From the NCBI GenBank assembly GCA_029204225.1, contig CM055096.1, forward strand, positions 39,117,866-39,181,865: a stretch of DNA of 64,000 nucleotides, in the 5' to 3' direction. The stretch comes from Diphasiastrum complanatum (taxonomy: Eukaryota > Streptophyta > Lycopodiopsida > Lycopodiales > Lycopodiaceae). A model generated the notes under the pieces. That model worked only from the letters and a program-made list of their open reading frames with translations, was not told where the DNA came from and searched no databases. The translations under genes and the position numbers were made by a program. This document shows, in pieces, positions 19,901-31,900 of this stretch. Every line of letters begins with the position of its first letter. Positions within the stretch are counted from its first letter, which is position 1.

Positions 19901-22900
19901 ATTTCACTGTTATGAAGAGCTATGTGTTGCCTGTGTAATATGACTAAGGAAACCCATGGGCCTTTTAAGCACACGAACCAAAACTGTTTCTTGTTGGCCC
20001 ATGCACCCACAGGGTGAGCAATAATCATGGAATTTTTAGCAGAATTCTGACAGATATGTGAACCATTTAAATGCATCACATTTTTTAGAGCACTGCTATG
20101 TAATTCGTCAATTTCTGTTATGTTAGAGTATGTTGAACCTCTATTATGCTTAAAATCTTCTCTCCATTGACATTAACCAAAAGGCACCTTTCAATAAGGC
20201 CCTAGGCAAATTTGGGTCACTAACTACTACTGTGGCCATGAACCTGCTGCTTAACCCCCGGAGATAGTCTCACCTGTGGCTTGACATAAGCTTCCTTAGC
20301 CTCTTCTAGAGAGTTCCATTTGCTCCCTCTTAAGTACACTGTAGTTAAGAAATACAGGTAGATACAAGGAAACTGGCAGTCACATAAGGAAAGTTCTCTT
20401 ATAAGTTCATTGGTCTCTATTGTAGCCTTTGGTAGCAGTTGGCTCAGTAGTGGCCATGATAGAGTTAGATCTTCTTCTTGATGATGCATTCTGCGATAAT
20501 TCACTCTGACCAAAGGAACAAATAGATCTTTCTATTAGCATATTCGTACTTTTATCTTATGTGCTGTTTAAAACATTTGTCACAACCACATTAAAGCTGC
20601 TTAACATTTTCATTTCACTTCAAAACAGCTTAGGCAACATACCAAGGCAAGGTAATACCTGTTAATATCGTGGTCCAGAGGCAAATCACACAGTGTGCAG
20701 CCAATACAAAGAAGTGCTCTTACAAATTCGTGTGCAGAATTTCCAAACAAAGTTTGGCTTGCAAATGATAGTTTAGTAGATGACTTTACTCCTTTATGCA
20801 CAAAAGGTAAGCTAATTTCTCCAATATGTGCAAAAAACTTCATCGTACGAGACTCCATACAGCTTGCAGCATCTGCTAACAATGAGCACTCCGAGGATAA
20901 ATCTAGCTGCTCACGTGCATACCCTTCATGTTCATAAGGAGTAACTGCGAAACCTAGAAATTTATTCAAGTCAAGGGGGGTGCTCATGTCCTGCATAGAG
21001 AAGAAGCGTGATCATGCTTAGCACAGGAGTAGCCCATTAGACTTTACAGAATAGACTTAAAAGAGGAATTCTGAAATCCTTCACAAAAATATCATCTTGA
21101 AAAACAAATCTACCAACCTATGTCATTTTCCTGAAAAAATTCAAGGCAGAACTTCAATGTTTAGAATTAAGAATCAAAAGCCTTGCAACATTCTGGGTAA
21201 CATTTCCAAAGGAGATATAAAGCTTTATTTTATGGAGTCAGCAATTAGAACCCTCTTCAAGTAATAAATATAGGACAACTTGTATTGACTATATTAGAGC
21301 TCCTGGCAGACCCTATGGGTTCGCCATGCCCATTAAGGTAGCTAGTTCTGTCTTCTTACTAACATCATGTACTTTATAGCAAAACAATTGCATACATGCA
21401 TGCTCTTTATTTCAGTCGCTAACACATTTGGTAACTGTGGATGTCATACTTCTCCACCATGATAGAGCTCATCTCAAGTTCATTGCAAACTATCTGCCTA
21501 GCAGATCTGCACATTTGTCACCCAAGCCCAAGGCCTCAAATACCATTATTATAGCTCCTCACATGCCCTGCACGTTCACCACGCTGCCAAGTTCATAAAA
21601 CATCTTGGGATTTCAAGCTACAAGCTTTAGACACTTACATCTTAAATGTACGGAAGACAAGGTTGCCCATTTGCTTATGGGACAATTTCAATCCCATGTT
21701 TCCTCATGGTAGATCTATTGGGTTCAAGCCCCCAAGTATGGACAACAGCCTATCGTTCTTTACAGAGCCATTCTAGTCTTATGTGCAAGTTCGTAACTCA
21801 TCAACTTCACCACACATAGCACACACATGCTGTGAAATTTTTACCCACATTATCAGCACCCAAGACTAAGTGTAGGCATTCGGCAACTTGCAAAGCAAAA
21901 TCTCAAAGTTCATTTTCATAGCTCGTATAAATAGACCAGTAACATGAATTTCTGGTACTTCAGCAAAGGTGAAGGGTAACTGAATGCTCGCGCTAAAGAA
22001 CAAAAGAAATAGTTGAGTTGATTCTCTTGCTCATAATTTGGATAGGCCAATTGCAAAAGCATTGAAAAAATCATTCATCTAGCTTGCTGAGAAGAACCTC
22101 CAACAAGAACAATTACATAAGGCACTAGGCAGTATGCATACCTAAAGATTAAGAAAATTATCATAAATCAAGCAGCCGCTGCTAAAATGCAAATCTTCGA
22201 TCGCGAACTCATATTGCATAATGAAAAATATCCATGCATTAAGTCTAAACTAAAACCCATATTGAACTGAAATAAGTTCTAAATCCTTGGCTTCACGCAA
22301 TCACCCGTTAACTCTTTCATGAACATTTTAAAAGTAGAAAATAGCATCGAGTTGCCGACTAAGTCTTGTATAATTGACTATATCAAGCATGGCATGAATA
22401 ATATTCCTACTGACATCACCAATGCAAAGAATAGGTGTATGCATGATGCATAAAGATATGTCCCATCACCAATTTTTGCATGTCTAAACAGGCGCCAAGT
22501 TGAAGAACATGCCAATTAGGGTTTACAATATGGCAAACATACACTTGGGGTTCTTAAGTAATGTTGTTACTTGAACACTTCTAAAGCACATATCCAAAAG
22601 TACCATATTGATTATGTTGGAATGTAAATGGAATTGCTTACATTACCATAGGTTACTTTGACCCAAGAGGTTGAGAGTTGTGTAACCATGGTCATTTATT
22701 ATATTAGGCCTACTAAACTTAGAATTAGCTGAGTTAGTATGAAATTAACTTGGTAGGGACTCATGTGTCCACTAGGCCTGATTGTGACATTAAGTACCCC
22801 AACTTGACATATTGGAGGTACCTTATTCTTTCTATGTAACTTATAGAAAGTTGGATAGTCAATAGTCAAGTAGTTGGAAAGCCAATAGTCAAGTAGTTGG

Positions 22901-25900
22901 ATAGCCAATAGTCATGAAGTTAGATAGTCATCTTGGACTATATATATGTGTGCATCCCATTTGTATGAGACACTTTTGTAAGCAATACTGACTATTCTCC
23001 TTGGCTGTCCACGAGTTTCTACAAGAGGGTTTGCTTACATTACCATAGGTTACTTTGACCCAAAAGGTCGAGAGTAGTGTAACCATGGTCATTTATTATA
23101 TTAGGCCTACTAAACTTAGAATTAGCTAAGTTAGTATGAAATTAACTTGGTAAGGACTCATGGGTCCACTAGGCCTAATTGTGACATTAAGTACCCCAAA
23201 TTGACATATTGGAGGTACCTTATTCTTTCTATGTAACTTATAGAAAGTTGAATAGTCAATAGTCAAGTAGTTGGAAAGCCAATAGTCAAGTAGTTGGATA
23301 GCCAATAGTCATGAAGTTAGATAGTCATCTTGGACTATATATATGTGTGCATCCCATTTGTATGAGACACATTTGTAAGCAATACTGACTATTCTCCTTA
23401 GCTGTTCACAAGTTTCTACAAGAGGGTTTCTAGCCATCTCTCTCTTTCTTTTGAGAATGCTTTGTGTGATTGAATAGTTAAGATCCTGGATCCTTAGGCT
23501 TCTATTTCCTACATGGTATCAGAGCCTTTAGGTGATCATATTGCTTGCAGGAGGGCGCCCAATAGGAAGCTATCTTCTTCCCCTTTTGGTTGTAGAAAAT
23601 CATCAAGCTGCTGATTTTTGCAGGAGAAGAATCTGTTCATCTTCTTATAGCTTTTTTGCAAGAAATTGCAGGGCACCTTCACCTATTTGAGAGCTACTAG
23701 TAGGGCGCCCATGCTCAAACCAATTGCATGTGATCTTGACTCAATTACATGCTGAAAATTTCATATTTACTTCTTAAATGAAGATACATGTGTTTTGGAC
23801 ACAATTCTTGCTGAAATTTCCCTGTTGGTGAGCTTGGAGTAGGGCGCTACCATCAGCTCTATATGCACATAGTGTGCACTCTTTTTAAGCCACAAATTTC
23901 TGGTTTTGGTTTTGGCTTCATTCGAAGTCTACCTATTTGTGAGCATTCTGTTTTTTGTGCAGAAATCAGTCAGCTATTTCATTAATTGTTGTGCAAATTG
24001 CATGTGGAGTATTGCTATCTATTGTGCTCATAATTCCAGCTTTGAGGTTGCTGCCCTTTGAGTAGATTTTGTCTTGGAAAGTCTATTTCCTATCTAGTAC
24101 AAGCTGATTTTTCTGTTATGGCTAAAGAATCGGAGTCTATTGTTTCTTTATTTAATGAAGATAGGCTGGATGGCACGAACTATTCCTTGTGGTGCTACAT
24201 GATAAAGAACCTTCTAATTGCTAAAGGTCTGTGGGAAGTAGTTAATGGTGACGAAGAGAGGCTGCCTACCTTGGCACCTATTACACCATCTAGAACAACT
24301 ACTTCTTCATCTACGGAAGTGTCTTCCGATGAGCAAAAGAAGTGGGATCGACGAGATGCACAAGCACATTCCGTCATTGCATTATCAGTGAAGAGATTTA
24401 TCCTTCCTCATATTAGATCATGCAAGACTTCCAAAAGTGCTTGGGAGACTCTTGCAAAGATGTTTCAAGTAAAGAATGTGGCAAAAGTGGTATATCTTCG
24501 AAATCAACTTTCTATCTTGAAGATGCAACAAGGTGATTTACTTACAAACCACTTGACGAAGATCAAGGATCTTCGAGAGGAGCTTCTTAGTATTGATGAA
24601 GTGATTGAGAACTCACAATTTGTATCTATTACTCTCAACTCTCTTCCTGATTCTTACCATAGTTGCAGCAAATCGCGATTCGCTAGCTTCGCGATTCTCT
24701 ACACAGAATCGTGCTTTAGAATCGCAAAAAAAGAAAAACCAGAAACTAACTTTCGGGCCTCCTCCTCGCGCACAGAACCGCGCCAGCAGTGGAGGAGGCA
24801 AATTTTTTTTCTGAGAGCTATGGGCGTCCAATCTTCGCAAGTGAATAGTTGGCAGGCATCTACTCGGCGATACGGAGGTGGTGTGCACGGTGTCGGGTGG
24901 GTCTGAGCTTCGTGGAGAGCGAAACGACCAATTTTCAATATTTGGTAAGTGTAGGCTTGATTTTTTGCAATTGTTGACATTGAGCTGTAGGCAACCAAAT
25001 CGAGCGTAGTTTGGCTCTAGACCACCTTTCTTCACGCCCACAGTGATTCCTACAGCGTCAGTTTCAGCCGTTACGACACGCCTAGCGAGATTTGAACACC
25101 ACATTCCAAATGCTTGTGTATTTTTGCCATTTTCACATAATGACTTATTGGAAACCGAGTGAGGTGATGTCTGAGCCTAGAATGCATTTCTGTTAAAAAT
25201 TGTAAAACATATCTATCATCTGTTGTTAATGTTTGGGGGATCCTACCCATGTAAATATTTTGTACATATCCAAGGTATGTGAATTGGGCACATATCCTTG
25301 TAGAATAGGGCGAGTTTGGGTTAGGTAGATCAAATTCCAGTGACATGCATAAAGTCTAGTTGGTCTAGTATGATATGCAATAATGTTGACAATGTCTAGT
25401 TTGACATGCATATAGAGATTCACATGGAAGTGGTCAATTATGACCTTGTAGAAACTCGAGCCACAATAAATCCATAATGTCCTAAGTTTCCATAGTGACA
25501 TGCAAAGCATGCAATCACTCTAATGGACACATGCATGTAGATTTGTACATGGCTAGTTGAGAAATTGCCATTTGGAGAAAGTAGGTAGAAGTTAGGTGCA
25601 ACCTGTGCATGCTAGCAGTTAGGTGTCAAGCTAATAGTTGTTTGCACTTGAATAGGTGTAGGATGTGCATTGAATGCAAGGAGTACCACGAATTTTGGCT
25701 CTCCTATATATGTACATATCATTCTCATTCACAAAGTAATGAGGAACCAAAGTTTTGTAGCTATCTCATGCTTGGTTGGATCTAAACTGTTTTTCTTGTT
25801 ATCTCTCTAGCCTTCTCTCTCTAACTCGTGTTGAAGCTAATGCTAAAACACTGTAATCTTGTACTTTTAATCATTCTTTGATTCATTGCACAGAGACCTG

Positions 25901-28900
25901 CAAAAGGAGCCTATACTCTAAGTGTAACAGCCAAGATTATAGAGCTAGGATTGCAAGTAGCCACCTAACGCCACAACCGTTATACACCTTAAGAAGCTAA
26001 CATTGTTGATGAGTCAGAGCTATGCGCTCATACTTAGAAGAGGATGCAAAAGTGGAGACAAGGACATTATCCACACAGTTAAGAGGTTGTCATGCACAGC
26101 TTGCTTATAATACATCAACAGCAGTAGCATATTATTATCACTCATGAGGGCCACCAACATGCTTTTTTTATGTGTTCAGGAAGTAAATCCATGAGTATTT
26201 TATTGTTTAGAAAAAGCCACTTCCAGGTCCATAGTCACTATATTACAATGGAATCAGCATGTCTTTGAGACCTTGGACCCTACAGCCATTCCAGGATGTC
26301 ATTAACCAACTTATTGACTTATTTCCAAGAGGCTAGCACCACCTCATCCCCTGTCCAAATGTAAGACCAATAAGCTTCACTGTCAAGTATATGATTTACA
26401 GCCTATATGATTACTCTTAGTGAAATTGCATTTGGCACACATGTTTTACTTGATAAAAAACATAAGAACAAACAAATGTTCAAAGCCCTAAACAAGCTTC
26501 TCGTCATAAAGCAATATTCAACTCCCCACTTCAAAAGTTCATTTCAGTTTCAAAAAATCCATTCCCCAGTTTACTGCAATTGCCACCCTGGGGCCTGCTT
26601 CGCTCCCTTCTTCACAAAGAAACAACAACCTTGATCACTTTAAAACTTTTCTCAGTTCCACTCTAGCCTTGCACCTCCCTAACTTTGATAACAACAATCT
26701 ATTGTTGATATTGATGCTAGTACACGCGATTTGGGAGCCATTTTACAACAATACCGAGTCATTGCTTATGAGCCTTCCAAGCATAGATCCTATGAAAATT
26801 GCTACCCCACCTGTTAAAAAGAGCTTGTTGAGATAGTTTATCCTTAAAGTTGGCTTCACTTTCATCCTGTCCAATTTGACATTATCATGGACCACCAGTC
26901 AATAGGGCCTTTCAACTCATAAGGTTCTCAATGATGGCCAATGTTTATAGTCCTTCCATTTTGATATCCTCTATATTTCAAGTAGTGATCATTATTGCTA
27001 TTCCTTTGCAACTTTTGTTGTATGCTTGCCTCTGCTAATTAACCTTGCATGGTGGTAGTTGACAGAGATAACCAAGCTCATCTTATTCTTATTTGCAGCA
27101 CCCTTACAACACAACATAACGCGTCTTTTCTTGACAGCGATCTTTCAACTACATGTCATTCCCGCCTTGATTGAGATACCCAAATTACTTCAACATTCTA
27201 TATAGAGCTCATGTGGATGTTGGATATCAGGTCTTGATGGTTACAAAATATCATCTGTTGGTCAGTCAAAGTTCCTTCGCCACAGATTGGAGGATTATTT
27301 ATAGCATAAATCCCACCTAACAACCAAGATCAGAATCAGCACTTATGTTTGGCATAGTTTAGCTATAATAGCTCTATTAGTGATAACTATATTAGTAATA
27401 GCACATGTGCCTCATCTTTTCTCTTGAACTAGCTATTCACCAACGCTTCCAGGCATACAATTACCTCCATAGGATGTACTAATTACTATTGCTTCGTTTC
27501 TCTCTGGTGTGGACAGGTTAATGCAAGATCAGAGGGCCATTTACTGTGGATACTGGATATAGCAACGATACAAAATCTCCATCCTAGATGTATGAAGCTC
27601 AGTGAAAGACAGCTTGTACATTTGTGGTGTGCTTTGATAGGCATCAGTTTGTTTAGGGGTAGCCTTAGATTGAGAACCTTGCCCCTCACTACTATGGACC
27701 TTTCCACATTATTAAGAAACTCAGCTCAATCTTTTATCGCCTACAGCCACCTCCTAAAATCAGAGCTTGTGATAGATTCCATGTGAGTGTTCTAGGTGCT
27801 ACTATTGGGCAAGATGAGCTCCCGTGATAGTATGTTTCCTACAGATCCATAGCTCTTCCCATTTTCACAATCAACCATCCTTATGTGAGGGTTTAATATT
27901 GACAAGTTTAAACTCCACTACTCAATTTAGCAAGATGATAATGTAGGAAAGTGCCAAGATCCTTCTAACATTCAATCTCCATATACAAGAAGAAGAAAAA
28001 GAGGAAGAAGAAGAAGAAGAGGGAGAGGGTTAGGCGCCCTCAAGGAGAAAGAAAGTAATAGCAATACTTGAAAGGGAATGAATTACAAATAAACAAAGAG
28101 TACATATAAATAGGCCTTCCAAGGTCCTAGACTCTTCCAAACTCTAAGTTCTAGAACCTTCCAAGACCCACTACCAATTATAGGGCAGCCCCAAAAGTTA
28201 AGATAGGGTCCCTTACATAATTAGACTTTACTTGGACCCACAAATTACTACTGGACCAAAATTGGGTCCAACTCAACTAAAACTGACTTAACATGGTCTA
28301 AATAATAAACCTAACCCATGGTTACACAAGTCTCGACCTTTTGGGTCAAAGTAACCTATGGGAAACTAACATTATCATTTAATACTTCTAACACCCTCCT
28401 TAAATGATAATGTATAAAACATAACATGACATGAAGTATGAAAAATCGCAACAAAAATGCAGAGTGTTGCATGCTGCCCAAAACTCCATGTAGCCGAAAA
28501 AGAAAAGATGTAGCTTGCTGTCCAAGCTTAATGCTGCCCAAAAAAAACTTCAGCCTGAAGTAGTCGAAGTAGCCGAAATCTCAGCCCCAATCATGCCCGA
28601 TGTAGAAGAGATGTAGAATACGAAGTGTGGTAGCATCAAGTCGAAAAGTGAAGACAAGCATGCTCCATCCAAAGTAGGTAACCAAAAAACCAGCCACAAG
28701 CCGAAATATGGATTTGCAATCCATCAATGGTTCCCACATGATTCCATAAGTCTTCTTACCACAAGAAACATAAAGAAGAGTATGATACTCTTTTACCATC
28801 ACATCCCCCCGAATCTTACTATCAATGATCTCCTCACCAACACTAGGTAAGACAACACCGTCATCATAAGAAGTAAGCATCAAAACATGAAAATCAGCAT

Positions 28901-31900
28901 AAGGTACTGATTTTGGTGAGGCATGTGTGTTTCCTCCAAGGTAAAAAGATGCTTTGCTATCTCGCAAAGACTCGGACAACCAACAAGAGGTTGTAGCAGG
29001 CTGTCCAACAGCCACAAAATCACCAACACTTTGCTGTCCAAAGTGTTCCAAATGTGGACCTTGCTGTCCAAAAACCTTCCGCAGGTCGTTCCCGATGCAT
29101 AATAGGATGCTCACGATGTAACATAGGCTGAAAATGATTAATAAACCATGGCTAAATCTGGTGTCCACCATCTTCAAGAAAAAAACCAACAGCTTGCCAC
29201 TTTGAACACCCAAAAAATCCAGCAACACGCCACTTTGAACCAATGTACTAATTGACATGATTTTTTCCCCTCCTCCATTAGTACAAAATGGCTTCAAAGA
29301 ATGCTTGATTTCAGCCTTTTCCAAAACATTATCAGAAGCTTGCTCATAAAGTTCTTCACTAATGCATCCATCATTTGCAACAAATGGCTCAAGAGAAGAA
29401 GAATGCTTTACCATACCAACATTTCGATGCAAACTTGTACTTGTAGAAAGACAATGATCAAACTTTGCATGACTTTGCTCTTCTCCCTTCAAAGAGGATG
29501 AAGTAGAGAGGAGAAAGCATGATGATGAATCCTTTATTCGGTACATCTTTAAAAGTGTTTCCCAAGCACTTTTAGAGGTCTTGCAAAATCTCAAATGATA
29601 TAAGATAGATCTTGTTACCGATAAAATCTTGATCATCATGTCGATGCAAAATCTCAGCTTGCAACTCCATGAAGAATAGTTGGTGCCATCCAACATATCT
29701 TCGCCCGAACAAGTACGACTTGCTCCCAAATCTCTTGCCATAAGAACCAGCCAAGAAGATAAACTTTTTCAAATCCTAAATGTGCCCTAAAAGACACAAA
29801 AACCAGCAAGTATCAAATCTGACAAATCAGCACCGGAATGTGTCGAAACCACACATTAGATGGATGTAGGAACTCGCCCTCCTACAAGCCTTGTGTGCTG
29901 AGAATTTCAGCCTGAAATTGCATTACAAACTCAGAAAACCAGCATGCAAAGAATTAGGTTAGCCTCCAACAAAGCTTTTTCCGGAACCCTTCTTTCTTGC
30001 CAAAAAGTGTGAACAATACACACACGGATAGGGCTGTTGCAACACCCTACAAATGGTAATATGCTGTTCAATTTTCAGCCTCGGAATGTGATCGAATCAT
30101 CACAAAAAAATTAACGCCTTCTTCCACACCTGGAAACAAGCAAAAAGAAGCGGATCTTCACTTTGTAAAATCAGCAAGGGTGCTGATTTTTCTGCCAAAT
30201 CAGAAGAATAGAAATTGCTTGTAGATGGGCGCCCTCCTGCAAAGGAGCAAATCTGAAAAATAGGGCAGCAGCGGACCAACGGAAGTAGGATAAACCTACA
30301 CGGATGTGGGCAACCTAAAAGAAGCCACGAAGAAGATAATAAATGGCGCCTTCCTGCCACCTGAAAAATCAGCAAACAACAACCTGATTTTTGGGTGCCC
30401 AAAATCTTGTTATCTTCTTTGATGTGTGGCGCCCTCCTGCAAAACGGAAAAGAGTCAAAAAAACAGATCTTCACTCCAAAAAATCAGCAAAGGTGCTGAA
30501 TTTTTGTGATCCCTAAGTGAAGACGATCTCTTTTGGTAGGGCGCCCTAAATCAAGCATAGAAGATCCATGGCTCTGATACCATGTAGGAAATCAAAGTGC
30601 CAAGATCCTTCTAACATTCAATCTCCATATACAAGAAGAAGAAAAAGAGGAAGAGGAAGAAGAAGAGGGAGAGAGTTAGGCGCCCTCAAGGAGAGAGAAA
30701 GTAGTAGCAATGCTTGAAAGGGAATGAATTACAAATGAACAAAGAGTACATATAAATAGGCCTTCCAAGGTCTTAGACTCTTCCAAACTCTAAGTTCTAG
30801 AACCTTCCAAGACCCACTACTAATTATAGGGCACCCCCAAAAGTCAAGATAGGGTCCCTTAACATAATTAGACTTTACTTGGACCCACAAATTACTACTG
30901 GACCAAAATTGGGTCCAACTCAACTAAAACTGACTTAACATGGTCTAAAGAATAAACCTAACCCATGGTTACACAAGTCTCGACCTTTTGGGTCAAAGTA
31001 ACCTATGGGAAACTAACATTATCATTTATTACTTCTAGCAGATAAGACTACTGATGAGGCTACTTGGGATCCAGTTGATAGTTTTGCCCATATACGATGA
31101 CTACAAAAGCTAGAAATTAGTAGCCATGGGCCACCATTGATTCTTGAACTCTACAGGCCACTCAATCATAGTATGAGAAATGTTTGTTTAGCACCAGCAA
31201 TAGCCTTTAGTATATTGTCTTTAAAGGTCACATCGAGTGCAATGTTTTGTTAGTAAGAGAGGGTTATAGACAAACAGGTATTGCTACAATAGAAGTTAAT
31301 CTTGCAAGATTGGCATGCTTGATCATATGACCTACTATTTATGGCTAGGTCCAATTTGTTGTTTCCAAGTGCCCCATCATTATTTTAGTAACATGGTTGA
31401 TGGACCCTTCCAGAAGGGGCACAGGCCCAATAGGAACTCATGGGTCCTCTTGGATATTAGTGTTTCGTTTAATCAATCCCGAGTCCTTTGTAAGGGACTT
31501 GCTAGTAGCCACTCTTCCTTGCAGGGGATTAGCTAATCACAGTAATTGATGCTCTTTCAATATTCTTAGTTGGAGAGTTGCTCTTTTATTAGCTACCATG
31601 TCTATTATTATTTCTCTGATAACAAGATCTATGATGTAACTTCATAACACATGTCCAAAGGTCTTGAAGTTGCTTATGATAGCTTCAATAGGTCATTCAT
31701 CATGTGTTAAAGCAACGCACCAAATTGCAAAAAATCACATGAGAACTTGATTCTCATCAATTTTGTTGGTTGAAAATTTGAATGTCAACTGTCTCTAGTT
31801 ATCATAGTTCATCATGATATGCATGGTATAAATGCGACAATCAGTTGATAGGTAGGCAGATAGGTAGGCACCATTGCTCTGGAAAATGTTTGTGTTCAAC

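Larger units (their letters stand above)
16930..20273 (-). other. POT1 intron of 3344 bp
   Basis: The donor is CCACAG|GTGAGA at 20273 and the acceptor is GTGCAG at 16930. The intron contains the second hAT element (17528-18236) and two local tandem duplications near 19.06-19.41 kb. Otherwise it shows nothing gene-like. Confidence 0.75.
27942..31040 (-). mobile_element. Non-autonomous copia-type LTR element (3.1 kb)
   Basis: The element has two similar LTRs (27942-28393 and 30583-31040), both TG...CA, and a 5-bp target duplication GATAA (27937-27941 and 31041-31045). A minus-strand primer-binding site TGGTATCAGAGCC lies against the right LTR (complement of 30569-30582). It is inserted into gypsy pol sequence, which continues on the other side. 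The only ORF is a gag start joined to non-retroviral sequence. There is no protease, integrase or RT, so it would depend on another element to move. Confidence 0.9.

Noticed and set aside
24613-25104. Minus-strand frame around 24.6-25.1 kb as the missing POT1 exon
   Set aside because: It overlaps the hAT-like end and copia gag on the other strand, has no clear splice sites, and does not show a POT1-like pattern.
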